Source: Cervus elaphus (taxonomy: Eukaryota > Chordata > Mammalia > Artiodactyla > Cervidae). Taken from it: a stretch of 64,000 nucleotides of DNA. Every line of letters begins with the position of its first letter. Positions within the stretch are counted from its first letter, which is position 1. Below the pieces are notes generated by a model, which worked only from the letters and a program-made list of their open reading frames with translations, searched no databases and was not told where the DNA came from. A program made the translations under genes and the position numbers. The stretch is taken from NCBI RefSeq assembly GCF_910594005.1, contig NC_057823.1:58836015-58900014 (forward strand), read 5' to 3'. Of the stretch, positions 12,501-27,500 are shown piece by piece.

Positions 12501-15500
12501 CAGCATATTAAAGGTATTTTTCTTTCCTAACAATGTAGCCACTGTAACATCATTAGAAGCTCATTGTAACTTTATTATTATAATGAAAGTTGCTTATCCC
12601 TTAGAGTTGATTTGAAAAGCTCAGTATAATTTGTTTTTGCCAAAAATATTCTGCTCAGTAGTGAGTCTTGAATATTCCAGTGATTTTAAGATTTTAGTAA
12701 GATTATTTATTAATATTTTGTCAGTTGATGCCTGTATTTTCTTTTTTATAGGAGAGACGATAATAAAGACATTGATTCAGAGAAAGAAGCTGCCATGGAA
12801 GCTGAAATTAAAGCTGCCCGAGAAAGGGCCATTGTCCCTCTGGAGGCCCGAATGAAGCAGTTCAAGGACATGCTGCTAGAGAGAGGGGTCAGAAAACAAT
12901 CTTTGGGGGAGATATTTCTGTTTTGTATAAGTAATATAAATATGTCTTGCTAAAAGGTCAAATCTAAGGTTAGTGCTCATGTCGTGGGGGCGGGATAAGG
13001 GAAGCCTGTCAAATCACTGTGCTCTTTTTCAGATAGCGTTTTTCTTGGCTAATTATATTATGTTTTAACTAAATGCCATTTTATTATCCTTTTAAGTACA
13101 AATAACATTTAACATTTATTGGGTCATTAAATTTTGGTGAGTAATATGACGAGTATTAACATTACAGAATGGCGGACAACTCGGGATAGGTAAGGTAAAT
13201 GTGATTCTTTTAATATCTACAGAATGGCTTTTGGTTAAAGGAGTACTGGTACTTTATGATATTACTATTAATGAAGCTTAATTGAGAAGGGATTTCAACC
13301 TTTTGATTATATTCACAGATTCATTTGAGTAAGTAAAATTGTTCAACTTTATACCACAACATTGTTCACAAGATTAGAGCAAGCTTGGGAAATCAAAATG
13401 CAAATCTTCAAGGCTTTTTCTGATGTACTGATTTTTAAAATGTCACACAGTAGTGGTTATTTTAATGAGTAATTAAGTGTGTTATTTCTATATAATATAG
13501 AAATGTTCAGAGCCAATTAGTGTGGAAATTTGCTTTTGCCTAGCCTCCCACTGCTTGTCATTTATTAGTGATGGAAACTGCAGTATGGTTTTTATTATGT
13601 GTCCTTTTTAAGTAGACGTCCCATAGATTTCAAGCAAAATTATATGACCTTTCAGTTTTTAGAACCAACTTAATTTATGAGGCAATACATTTTTTTATTT
13701 TAAAGGTGTCTGCTTTTTCAACATGGGAGAAGGAGTTGCACAAGATAGTTTTTGATCCTCGGTACTTATTGCTCAATCCTAAAGAGAGAAAACAGGTAAA
13801 ATGAAAATAACAGTAAGAAATGTATATCCCTTGCCAGCATAACTTTTAAATTGAACCGTTTCATACCTTAGTGACCCTCTGTGTCGTCATTTCTGCCTCA
13901 GAAATACTTGGATATTTTTGCCATTATGGACATGGCTTTTGCCTCATGAACATTTTGTCCTTATGTTTCATGTATACTGATGTTATACCAAGGTTTCAAA
14001 ATCAACTCATGTACATTTATTAATTTTTCTTGGGCAAATGATGCAAATTTAAGGTAGCAAGATAGCAAAATACAGAAGAGGAGAAAGGAATAAAACTTGC
14101 CTACAATTCTTCCCAACTGATAGTTCCAGTGTTTGACATTTGACCCTTCCCAACTATGGTGTGTCAGCATATGCATCTGTATGTATCTGTGTTGTAGATA
14201 GACAAGACTGAAGTGACTTAGCAGCAGCAGCAGGTTTTTATCTCACACCCTCTACACACACATCTCTTCAGTGGCAACTGTTAGGATGTCTTTTCATAAT
14301 AAACTTAATGGACGCTTCAGGTCTCTGCTGAACTACAATTATAAGAACTAGAGTTGCCTTATTACCGAGCTGCTGTTTATTCCCATTGTGATTCAGTGAC
14401 ATATATCTCAGTGAATGCTTCCTCTGAAATATTGCACACTGCAATACTTTTTATAGTTTCTGAATTACCTGGACCGCCCTGACACTGATCTGTGTAAAAC
14501 GTTGAGTATGTTGAACCACTTGTTATAGCGCTGTTGAGGTAAACAGTTTCATTTGGTAGTAGTGTCCATCTTCCATATTTGTAATTTAATGGTTGGAATA
14601 ATTTAGTTCTGATTATAGACGTTTTATGAAAAGAGGACGTTTACACTGTGTCAGAAATGTATTTGAGACTCATAATAGGAAGACATGACTTTCCATATGT
14701 ATTTCATGCACAATAATGTTTTTTATTTTAAACTCTTCATGTGTGATGGTCTCATTTTCATTCAGTTGATGGCCCTATCAGAACCTGTAAATTAGCCTTG
14801 ATTTTTTACTTTCCCCACTGTGCATTTCAAGTCTTATCAGCACAGTCTACCTCCAAAACCTTTTCTAAATCCAACCTCTTATTTACCATTTCCCTCACTA
14901 AACCCTAATTCAAAATACTCTGATTGTGGCGCCTGATTGAACTTCTTGCCTCCTCCATTCTTTCTGTCCTCTGTAGTCAAGTTCTCTTTCCACACAGCAG
15001 CCAGACTGATCTTAAAATTTAAATGACAAATTAAGGCAGTATTCTGTTGCTTGAAAAATTGGCACTGCTTACTATTTTAGTTAGAATAAAATTTTCATGA
15101 CCTGTAAGATTCTCTATATACTCATCTCTGCATACTTCTCAAGACTTTTATGTTCATTTATTCTAGCTACACTGACACTGATATGCCTTGGCCAGTACTG
15201 GAATATTCTGGTACTTAACTAGTCCCTCTTCCTGAAGTGTCCTTCCCCCAGGTGTTTGCATAACTTACTAAATCATTTACATTCAGATACTTGCCCAGAT
15301 GCCTTCTGATTAACGTCTTTGCCTTCATTACTCTCAGTAGCACTCAGAACTCTCATCTAAAATTATTTTACCATCTGTCTTTCCCTACCACAACCTGGGG
15401 ACTTTCATGTTGGAGAGTTTGCTTAGATGTCTTTGTAGACCCTGACTGCTAATGGTTAAGAACAAGGTACTAAAATGCTCTTTGGGCTCTCTTAGCATCT

Positions 15501-18500
15501 GGGTGGGCTCTTATGATTGTTGGCTTTACTGTAGAACAGTGGCTCTCAACCAGGGTTTTTTTTACACTTGAGGACATTGTAGTTTGCCCCAGTGAGGGAG
15601 TGCTGCTGGCATCTGGCAGCCAGGGATGCTTCTGAACATGGTCTGGTCAGTGCTGAGGTTGAAAACTCCCTTGCTGTGGGACGATTTCAGCTGGTTTATT
15701 GAGATCCTCTAGAGCAGGTCATTTTTAGGCTGATGAGATCCTGGATAAGGACTGTGTCTTGATAACACGGTATGTTTTCTCAATCTAGTATGCCTTATTC
15801 CTAATTTATGTTCTCCCAGTCCAGAGACGGTTTTGCCTTTTAAAGGAAGGGTCAACAAAATTTTAACATAAAGGATTAGATAATAAATATTTTAGGTTTT
15901 GTGGGCTATGTGGTCTCTGTCATGATTGTGTAACTCTGCTGTTGTAATGTGAGAACACCTGTAGATTTATGTAAAGGAATAAGCGGACACTGAAATTTGA
16001 ATTTCATTTAATTTTATGTGTAATTAAGTTTTCTATTTTTCCCCCACCTTTAAAAATATCAGAACTATTCTTGGGCTGTATAGGAACAGACATTCAGGCC
16101 AGATTCAGCCAACAGATTGTGATTTGCTAACCCTTGCTTTCTAAAATCACTCCTTGCCTTATTACTGAGTTTCAAGAGTGCCCCAGATACATAAAGTTGG
16201 CAAGGAGGATCTAGTGATTAAACTGCTTTTTCAAAATCTTTGTTATAGCTGTACTGTGTCCTTACTTCAAAGTTGAGATTTGCTATAGATCATTTGCATA
16301 TAATTGAGTTACCTATAATTAACATACTTCTCCTATTTTGGGACAGATGTTGACATAGCATTTTTTTTTTTTTCATAGATTCTCTAGTTTGGTATTTAGA
16401 GTACCAATATGAAAGACTGATATCAATTTGTGGTTTTTTTGTAATAGGTATTTGATCAGTATGTAAAGACCAGGGCAGAGGAAGAACGGAGGGAAAAGAA
16501 AAACAAAATAATGCAAGCCAAGGAAGATTTCAAAAAAATGATGGAGGAAGCAAAATTTAATCCGAGGTATATGGTTTATTACTGTCAAATACCAAAGCAT
16601 GTATGTATTTTCTCCTAGATCAGTTGAAATATATATATATCTTTTGGATTTGGGGACATGAAAAGCTTCTTGTTTGATTATTGATGTCTGGCTTTCCAAG
16701 AATCTTCTTTCTTAATACATTTTCTTTGGAGGATTCCTGTTACTGGTTCCTGAGGCACTGGTTTTCAGGAAGGTACCTTGTTTTAAAAACTTCTCTTTGA
16801 GAATAAATTTCTTTCTCTGAAACTGGTAAATGATTACAAATCTCTTGTCGTCTTAAAGATTTACACTTAATAAATTGCAGAGGAGGAACATTATTTTGAT
16901 TGAATTGAAGTAATGTAGGATCTTTCGTTTTAAAAATTTCTAAATGTGTTGATGATTGTTTGACACTTCCAGTTGATTGTTAATATATATTGAATATATG
17001 TAATGGCTGAAGAAAAGGAGATATTTTAAATGTACATGCTTAGGATTATAATAATATCAATTATTGGGTATTTTAGATATGTGAACTTTCACATATATGC
17101 AGTTAAAGTAACATGCATATGTATGTGTGTATTACCACATTCAGTCTTCAAAACAGCCAATAAGATTTAGGTGCTCATATCCTACCTATTTTACAAAAAG
17201 GAAAGCAAGATTTATACACATTAGGTCACTTCACTGAGTAAATGTGGAATTTCTGCTAGATTCCAGTATTTTAAATTGCTATGAATATCCCAGAATATGG
17301 AGAATTTCTGAAACTATGGGGTAGAATCATGGAATCTCTGGGTTTAATGGTACTGTTTAAGGGTAATAAGAGTTTCAGACTCTCCAGGAGATCTTGGGCG
17401 TTTTTCTTAATCAAAAGATTAAAAATTCATGGGTCTGTGTAGTTGTGACTCTGTTATAAAGTACTTTTTGGAAGGTATTTGAATTGGTATTACATGAGAT
17501 TAGAGATTAGTAATTTTCTTGGATATTGTAATTATGGTAGAAAAAGGATTTACTCTCAGGAGATGCATGCTGAAATATTTATTGATGGAATCTCATGATG
17601 TCTACAGGTTACTTCCAAATGATTCAGCAAAATATATCCATAAAAACCCTTTATGGATCTGGGAATAATTGAGACTCCAATGAGATTTCTCTGTTGTAGA
17701 TTTGAAAAGTTAAATCTTACTGTATCACAGTACCCTACTAATATTCTTTTGGGGCAGATAAAATTGTTGGAGTAATTTTTCCTTTGCAGGTTATATCAGA
17801 AAGTAAAGCCATCAGGCACAGAACTTGAAGTCTTAGCACTTGGGGCATTGGGCTGTGTTGCTAAATTGATGCATTTGACACTGGCATAGAGATTAGGACC
17901 CATTTTAGTAAGTAGGAAACAAAGAGGAAAAACTTCTTAAAGTTGAGAAAATACCATCCATAGACTTTCTTTGAATTGGGAAAAGACCACAAGCACAGAA
18001 CTCTAAAGCACAGGAGTTGATTCCAAGGGAAAGAATGACTGGGAAGAATTACCTAACTTAGTGACTGTTTCTTCTATGTTTTATTTCTTTTTTGTTGGAA
18101 ATTTCGGGTGTACTTCCTATGGTTAACTTCAAGTCATTATACTCTTTGTCATCCATTATCACCAAAAACTATCCACCTCTTTTCAGTAAAGAACTTTTAT
18201 ACCATGTGTGTTATAAAGTATGTAGCAAGATACTATGATAAATTCTTTGCAATAGCATTTTTGGAGTTAAAAGATGAGTCATATGAAAACATCTCTATGG
18301 AATCTAATGCTAAAATTTTAGTCTGTTCTGATTAAAAAAAAATTGCTACCTTTTTTTAAAACCTGTTTTAAATAATAGAAATATGTATTAAATAATTGAA
18401 TTCTCACTTGTTCATTGATTTTACATTTTTAAGAAGTTTGTTCTTTAATCATAGTAATACTTTCTCTTAAAATTATAAAGTAGGGTACCTAATTTATCAT

Positions 18501-21500
18501 GGAAAGAAAATAGATTTATTGAACTTAATCTTTAATACATGAGATAAAGTGTTTTATTTTTGTATTGAGATAGATGGTTTTTCGAGGGAAAAGTAAGTTT
18601 TATTTTTCCCCTCTAAAAATAAGCTAAACATGGGAGTATTTGAATTCTTACTATATACAATAAGGTGAAAAGCTTCAGATATTGAAATATATCCAACTAT
18701 ATGAAAGCTTTAGAAATGCTTCTTTTATTCATGGAGAAACTTCTTTAATACTTAGCTTCATTGTCCTTCATAGACTTGATTTTCCATATCTCTACTGAAG
18801 CTACCTAACTGTTCATCCATTAAGATCATGGTTTAAATTCTTTGAACATATTTTTATTTAATTCTTCCAATATAATTATAGTAGTTTAAAAGATTGGTCT
18901 ATACCTCAAACATCATCTGGGTATTTTGGGTTACTTTCTATTGCTTAAGGTCCCCCCCGCCCCGTGGATCACATGTTTCTTTGTATGTGTTGTGATTTTT
19001 AATTGAATATTGAACGTTGTGGAATAATAGGTAGAGACTGTTATCTTCCTCTCAAGAGTGTGGATTCTTGTTTGAGCAGGCAGTTCAATTACAGGCTGAT
19101 CACTTTAATTTTAGGTTTGATTTTATGTTGCTACTGTGGATCTCAGAAAGTGGGAATTGTTTTTGTCAAACTTCCAGCTTTGTGTCCCTGTGGATCTTTT
19201 GTGGATTTTGTTGTCCTCCTATTGTTCCTTTTCCAGCGCTTCTCGGTGTCTAGTGTCTCTTTTTTGCTCTTAAGCCTGTAGCAGTTTGGTACAGGGAATA
19301 GTTTTTCTGCTGTTTTATAGCTTGGTATTGGCTGTCTACTTATTCATGGGGAATTTCTAAATGGTATTTTTCTGGGGTACCTTCTTTCTATAGCTTCTTC
19401 CTCTGCCATTTTTTTTTTAGCACCCCCAACTCTGATCTTTGCTGCTTCTAGCTCATGGGGATCGCTGTACTCTTTTTGGACTCTAGCTGTTTGCATTTTG
19501 GGAAATTGTCCTGAGGCAGAGGGCCATGGGGCTTCTTACTTCAGTTTTACTCTACCTGTTGTCCAGTGCTTGAAATCAGTTGCCTCATATATTTTGTCTG
19601 GTTTTATAGTTGCTTTTGGAGGGAGAGCTAATTCAGGAAGAGTTAGTCAGTCTCATCTTAGAGTGGAACTAAATGAACTCTGAAGTTTCTTGAAATACAC
19701 AGATTTTTTGCTCTAGATGTCTGTCCTCCTAACATCATGCTGATAGTAATACAGATCTCTAACCACAGTTTTAGTCTTTAGCCCTTTTACTCCTTTCTGT
19801 TGGTGGATGTTGGGACTCATTGTCTTGTTGGCACATACTCTTAATGGGAAGATGATATCATCTGTGCCTTTCTTCAAGTAGAAATAGCTCTACCAAAGTT
19901 AGCACACTTGCCATTTTGTTACAGAGCTACATTTAGTGAATTTGCAGCCAAGCATGCTAAAGATTCAAGATTTAAAGCAATTGAAAAGATGAAAGATCGA
20001 GAAGCCTTGTTTAATGAATTTGTGGCAGCTGCAAGGAAGAAAGAGAAAGAAGATTCGAAGACGAGAGGTGAGAAGGTAAGAAGGTTTAGTTCCAGTGGTG
20101 TGATTGATGGGAGTATGAATGGTAAGGGACTAACCTGGTGCTGTTTTTAATCTCATTCATGGGCTTAAATATTAAGTTGGCTGAAAGGTTCATCTGGTTT
20201 TTCTGTAACATCATATATATGGACAAACCCAAACAGACTTTTTGGCCAACCCAGTAACAAGATCCATATTTACTGTCTAGCTTTTACAGTTGTTTATATG
20301 TGTGTGTGTGACCGCTTCCATAATGCGCATTTAGTAGTGTCACTAAGCTGCATAGATTTTCTTTATATTTTATTAATTCTAAGATGCCCATTAAATCCAG
20401 AACTGGTTATTAGGCCGTTCACTGGTGCTTGCCTGCTAACATTTCAAGGTTCTTCATAGGCAGTAGCGTTTAAATTTTTCAAAAAGCTTCTTTATATTTT
20501 TTGCCATCTACAGGATAGCATTTTGGCGACTTTCTAATCTTTTAGTAAACATATCTTACATATGAATTATTGCTTATCAGAATTAAAGGTCAGCTATTAA
20601 AGATTAATGAATTCCAAATGTCATTTGATAGCGGTGTCATGAGTGAAGAGGAGCACACCACTGGGGAGGCAGACTGGTAGGGAGGTGGCACCAGTGGTGC
20701 GTGAACCATCAAAACATGCAGCCGCTCTCCTCAGTGACCCTGTGTGCTTTTGAATGGAGAAAAAGAACCTCTGAAGCTTTATTATTCTTGACATTTAAAT
20801 TTGCTTCTTATTCCAGAGAGTTAAAATATTTCAAATTCTATTAAGAAATGTTGTTACGGAAGTAACACCACTCTTCTTGAAAAGAAGCCTCTTTAATTGA
20901 AAAATAACAACAGTTTAGGTGAAATAACTTTTCTCAAAAATAACTGAAATTTCCTGATGATGTGATTTATTATGCTTCATGGTAGATTTTTCCAGAATCA
21001 TTTCACTATTAACTTTTTTGGGAGTAAATGATTGTGCTTCTCAGAGGAAGATTGAGTTTTACATAAGCATTTTGTCTGTTGCATTAGAATCATGTCAATG
21101 AATTGTTTGCTACGATTGACTTTTAGTAAGAACTTACTGATATCATATGATTGTTTTAAACAAATTGAATGTTTTTGCATTTGTAACTGATGTTCTTTTT
21201 CTAAACATGTTTTTCGGTAGCTGTTTTATGTATTGTTTTATAACAAGTGAATAGACTTTACAATTTTGTGCTGTGTGGCCTGCCAGTCAGTTCGTTCTGA
21301 CAGCTGTTCAGTTACTGATAATGTAATTCTCTGATGAGGAAAGAATTGGCATCTCCCTGGTGGCTCAGATGGTAAAGAATCTGCCTGCAGTGCAGGAGAC
21401 TTGGGTTCAATCCCTGGGTTGGGAAGATTTCCTGGAGAAGGGAATGACTACCCACTCTAGTATTCTTGCCTGGAGAATTCCATGAACAGAGGAGCCTGGC

Positions 21501-24500
21501 AGGCTGCAGCCATGGGCTTGCACAGAGTCGGACACAAATAAGCAACACTTCACTACACTTGTGTGGTGCTTTTAGCCTCTGGTACATTACTTTGGGGGGG
21601 GGGGGGTTCTTTTCTTATAAAGTAATGAAAGTTGTGTCCAGAATGTGTTAATTAAAATAAGACATTGAATAGATACTGCATCTATATAAACTTAATTATT
21701 CAGCTTTGTTTTCTTTAGATTGTAAAATTTGAATTCTCTAAAGGTGTAGCCTTGTACTATTACATTGATGGGGGGAGAAACAGGAAGTTACTAAAGTGAA
21801 ACTTTTCTTAGCCAATTTAAAGAATGCAAAGTCAATTACTAACAGATTTTGAAAATAGAGGTTTAAATGTATATTTTATATTCAAATTTGAGAAGTATCC
21901 GGCTAATGAAGTTTTATCTTTTCATGACTGCCACTGTATATTCTTAGGACATGTATTGGCAGTACATTAAAAAAATTTTTTTTAGTATTTATTTACTTTT
22001 GGCTGTGCTGGATCTTCATTGCTGCACACAGGCTTTCTCTATAGACTCAGCAAGTGAGTGCTACTCTAGTTGTGGCGTGTGGGCTTTTTGTTGTGGTGGC
22101 TTCTCTTGTAGAGCAAAGGCTCTAGGGTACATGGGATTGATAGTTGTTCCTTGCAGGCTTCCTTGCCCCACGTCATGTGGAATCTCCCCAGGCCAGTGAT
22201 TGAACCCATGTTCCTTGCATTAGCAGGAGGATTCCTTACCACTGGACCACTAGCGAAGTCCTGAAGTACATTTTTTAATTGCATTTTAACTGTGTATGAT
22301 TGAATTGTATGAACTGATACATTGGAATCATGAATGATATTGACTTTTGGTGAAATTCTTTGTCTTTAGTTGGGACTTTTCAAACTAGAGTGCAGTCATC
22401 ATTTTCATGTAGCTTTCATGGGTAGTTTTATTTAAAAAATGCCCCTAAAACTTTTACTGGACGGTTTTGTTTACCAAAGTAGCTACCCTCGAGTTTTTGT
22501 TTGTTTGATAATAATTTTATTATTATTATTCTAACCAATTTTTATTAGTGTTTCAAATAATTTATTTTTTGGAACAGCAGATTTGAAGTTGCACATAATG
22601 GGGTTAATCCTTTTGTAAAGTTGGCATTTTTCTCTCTTCCCTCTCTTTCAAATTAGCTGCTAAACAATTTTTGTTACAACACATTTAACTGAGGAGACTA
22701 TTTCTCCCTTAACTAAACAGCTTAGTTGGTAAGATGCTTTCATTTTTAGAGAGAGGGAAATAGGGACAATAGGGTCTTGAATTGTTGCTAATGACAATTG
22801 ACATTTTATAGGTTAGAAAGATTCTTATTTGATGCAGCTTAGCTATTTTATTAACATAAATTTTGCCTTCTGGGAATTTGATGTTCATTGTGTCAGATAC
22901 AAAGTAGATAAATGAACAGAAAAATTGTTACATTGCTATTACATCAAGTAGTTCCTTTATTGCTATATAAAAATACTGAGTTTATGAGTTATTTCTTATT
23001 AATCCAAACAAAGTCAAGAGCACAGTTCCGTGAGTGGAGAAATCCACTGAATAGTTCTTATGTTTTAGAAAGTTCTCTAATACAGAAGCTCTGTTTCTTA
23101 CAACCTTATAAGTGTTTTCCAAAAAGGACATCCACCTCCCTTTTAATCCTCTTTAAGGAGAAATGAAGTTACAGGAGAAGGAGAGGGTTGAAATAGACCT
23201 AAGGAATGATTCATTGTATTTTGTGCCCCCACGGAAATTCTGTTTCCATTCCTAATTTCTCATTCCCTTGGTCAGATGGGGAGACAGCATATTTAATCCC
23301 TACGGGGAAGAGAGGATCTTGACATGGTCAGAATCCTCTGCTGAAATGAGTTTAGCTACCTCAGATGTCTTCGCTGGTAACAATACACAATAACCTAAAT
23401 GAGACTGGATTTTAAAATGGATCCTCAAAGTGCATAGAAACAAATGCTTGTTTATTCTCTTCTTCTCGTATTAAAAAATAAAAAGTACAATTTGGAAGAG
23501 GCTTTTTAAGTATTGCATATGTTGACACTAAAGGATTGATATTATATCTTTAGTATAATGTTACTAATTTGGTACTTCATTTGTTAAGAACATTAATTTC
23601 GTTGACACATATTCTGGTGAAGGCATACATGTTTAGTGGCTAAAAAGTGCAAGAAATCTGAATACAGGTTTTTTTGTTTGTTTGTTTGTTTGTTTTAGAA
23701 ATGACTAATTATGACCATAGAAATTATATAGTTTTCTTATACATATAAAGGTAAAAACATTGCTCTTTTTTAAAGCAAAATATAAAAGTTTAGTTTTTGT
23801 TTTTACACTTTTGACAGTAAGTTTCAGATTTGTGATAAGAGTTGCTGTTTGGGTGCAGCTGTTTCCAAATTCCTCTATTAGTTTTAACAGTTGTATTAAT
23901 CTACTTTAAAAAATATTCTTACCATCTTGATGTTGAACTATTTTTGCCGTTTGTTCATAAGCCTGAATTTTATTTTCTTATAAAAGAGCAATTCTGATAC
24001 TTTAAAAAAATTTTTTTAACTAAATTCCACTTTAAATGCATTAAACAAATTATTATCTTTAAGGTCAGTGAGCTTTGTTCTAGTTGTAAATCTTTATGAA
24101 GAATTTCTCACGGCATATTGTTTTCCTCCCACCTTACACCTGTTTTGAAATATAGATTAAATCGGATTTCTTTGAGCTACTATCTAATCATCACTTGGAC
24201 AGTCAGTCTCGATGGAGCAAAGTAAAAGACAAAGTAGAAAGTGATCCACGTTACAAAGCAGTGGATAGTTCATCCATGAGAGAAGACCTTTTCAAACAGT
24301 ACATTGAAAAAATAGCCAAGGTAACCCATTGTGTTTACTTTTATGGTAACCATGGAATAGTAAAATCGTTAATTGCATTACAAAGGTATTCGCTACTTCT
24401 TCAGGGTTTAGAATTTTTCTTGTTGGTATTCCTAATAGAACCTTTAGTAATTAATTTTGGAACGAGTATTTAGGTATATTCTTGGTAAAAACTAGGTTTG

Positions 24501-27500
24501 AAATCTTGTATTTGGCAGACTAGTTATTCTGTGGGGTCATATGTTAATGGAGTTGGTAATTTCACTTTTACAGAACTTAGACTCAGAAAAAGAAAAAGAG
24601 CTTGAAAGGCAAGCCCGCATTGAGGCAAGCCTTCGAGAACGAGAAAGAGAGGTTCAGAAGGCTCGTTCAGAACAAACAAAAGAAATAGATCGAGAGAGAG
24701 AACAGCACAAACGAGAAGAAGCTATCCAGAATTTCAAGGCTCTTCTGTCTGATATGGTATATATTACTGTTTTGCTTTTTTCTGTAAAGTACTATTAGAA
24801 ATCTTTTATATTACCTCATTAGTGGACATTATTTACTCTGAGAGTTGTAATTTAGTAAGTTACCTATAAAGTATTTTAAAATTGAGTACTTGGTATTAAC
24901 ACCAATAGAATAGGGAAACCTAGTTATTTAATATTTTCAGAAGTTTAATGTTTTGTGTTTGTAAAATTTCATAATCTTTTAGTCTCAGAGCTTTTAAAAA
25001 ATTGTCCTTGATGAAGTCATCTTAAATCATCATACACTTGTATGAGACTTAAAAAAAAAAAATCCTCCTGTATTACCCAGGTTGTTCAGATATGAAGGGT
25101 TTTTTGTCCCTACAGTGAATGCCCTCAGGCCACCCTGCTGTTCTGCTTGCTTTTTCCTCCTTGTCACTGTCTCTCCTACTATTTCTTTTAACAAGGCTCC
25201 TCTCATCACTCCTGTTGCTTCTTCTGATTTCTTCCCTTGCTTCTGCTGGTCTGTTTTCAGTGACCTTTTTTTCTGTTTCCTGCACAGTTACAGTTATTTC
25301 CTGTTTTCTCTCCCTGCCTCTGCTTCCCCCAGATTCATCCTCTTTATTGCAATCACAGAAATCTTTGTAAAAGGCACATCTGATTCTTGTCGCTCTCCCT
25401 GTTGCTGAGGAGGGTGAAGGTCCTCGCTACTCCTGGCAGTTCTTTTTTATTTTGTATTCCCAGTGCCAAGCTCAGTGTTCACTTGACATGTTTTTAGGTA
25501 GTTGTTTTTTTGGGTAAATAAATGTTTTTATATTTTTCTTCTTTATTACTTTTTTTGTCTTTTCAGCATCCTGTATTTCTTTGTGTTGGCAGCAGTGTGA
25601 CTTAACTTGTAATGCCATTGCTGTCCATGAAGCATACCTTTCTGCTGGTTGCTGACCCAGCCAGAGCTATCACGTTGTCTCTTCTCTTATCTTCTTAATG
25701 ATGTTCATTCCTGCTTGTATGTGCAAGTGTCACTTCCAGGATATAGTTAAGTCCCAATTTGACCTTAAAAAATCTTTTTTTTTGGTCTGGTGAGCTGCTT
25801 ATGCTGTAAGACTGTATTTCCTCTCTTATTTATATCCATTTCTACTACTAGAAGTTGGTAAGATCTTGAGTAAAGTACCTAGGTACTGAAAGTTCTTAGG
25901 GGCTGTGGTTTATGGGAGATAAGTTCTCTTCATCCTTCTCGCCTCTCAGCCCATACTGTATAGCTTAGATGTGCTCTGGGAGATGAGATTTCTGGTTTTA
26001 AAGAAGTAGATTTTCAGTGACTGGTTGGCTAAGATGGAATCATCAGGAGCTTCTTTTATTAAGTGTATTGTTCCTAAACAAAATAAATGAGTCTTTTATT
26101 GACAAAATATAAAAAGATAAGTCTTGTCTCGGGTGATAGATAGCATTCTCTGTTTTTAGGTACGTTCTTCAGATGTGTCCTGGTCTGATACTCGGAGAAC
26201 TCTACGGAAAGATCACCGCTGGGAATCTGGATCCTTGTTGGAAAGAGAGGAGAAAGAGAAGCTTTTTAATGAACACATTGAAGCACTTACCAAAAAGAAG
26301 AGGGAGCACTTTAGGCAACTTCTGGATGAAACTTCTGCAGTAAGAGTCCTCTACTTCTCTGCTTTAATCTGGATGAATCTTTGTTAATAATTCCTATAAG
26401 TAAAATATTGATATGATTTTTAATGTCATTGTCTTTAGAGCCATTACTGAAGTTCATGGGTTTTATGGCTCTTCTCTGATTTTTTTGTTTAAGTGAAATG
26501 ATACTCTTACTATTTAGAACTTACTTCATTTTACTGTTTTCAAGCTCATACCTACTCCCTGAGTGATTCCAGATATTCTTACCTGTGTGTGATCCTTGAT
26601 GCTCCCTGATGGTAGATTTAACAGGTCCCTCCTTTTGCTACGTTTTCAGTTTGGGGCCTTGGTCCCTTGATTGGCAGTTTGTGCTCTCTGCAGGTTTTTC
26701 CTCTTTGATCTCTTCTCGGTGGTGGTTTCTTCAGCAGTTATGATATTGCCCATGGAGATACAGGGTTTGCAGTTAATTGTCATAGGCCACCTTGACTTGA
26801 CAGTATGGCCATGAAAATAACTTGTGGCAAGCCAACAAAAAGAAATTGCATTAAAGCTGCCTTCCTCTCTGTTACTAATCCCATTACACTTGGGCCTAAC
26901 AAGAGATTGCAGATCATTGTGTGATATGATGTATGCATGTGCTGCAATATCACCCCCCAAGAAAAGTCAATTCTATTTTTTTATTCACTTGTCTTTCAAA
27001 GATTACCTTAACATCCACATGGAAAGAAGTAAAAAAAATCATTAAGGAAGATCCTCGGTGCATTAAATTCTCCTCCAGTGACAGGGTAAGATAATTTTGT
27101 CTGAGATTTACTTTCAGTTTATAAATATTAATTGGGTGCTTAATCAGCAATACTAGTATCTTGACTAAAATGAAGTTGATGGTTTTAAGTGAATAATGTT
27201 TAAATGTATGAGAAATAAATCTTGAGTTTTAAGTTTATATTTTCTTTCTTGTATGATATATTAGCAAGACAACACAAGAGGAACTTTAAAATTTTAATCC
27301 TTGGGTTTAAACCTGTGTTTTGGGATCTTTTAAGAGATTTAATGAAGCTGTAGTTTTTATTTATTGTATAGTCAGGTCCCACTAGATACAGTCAGGCTGA
27401 CAGTTGGTGCTAGGCTACCAAAAGTGCTTAACCCTTACAGTCACGCTAGCAGCAAAACGTAACATGATCTCTAGTTCTTAATGTCCCGGAGACTTTGGAG

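Noticed and set aside
25073..25408. Frames on both strands in a TCERG1 intron
   Set aside because: A pyrimidine-rich intron stretch lacking stops by composition; no splice context that keeps the TCERG1 frame.
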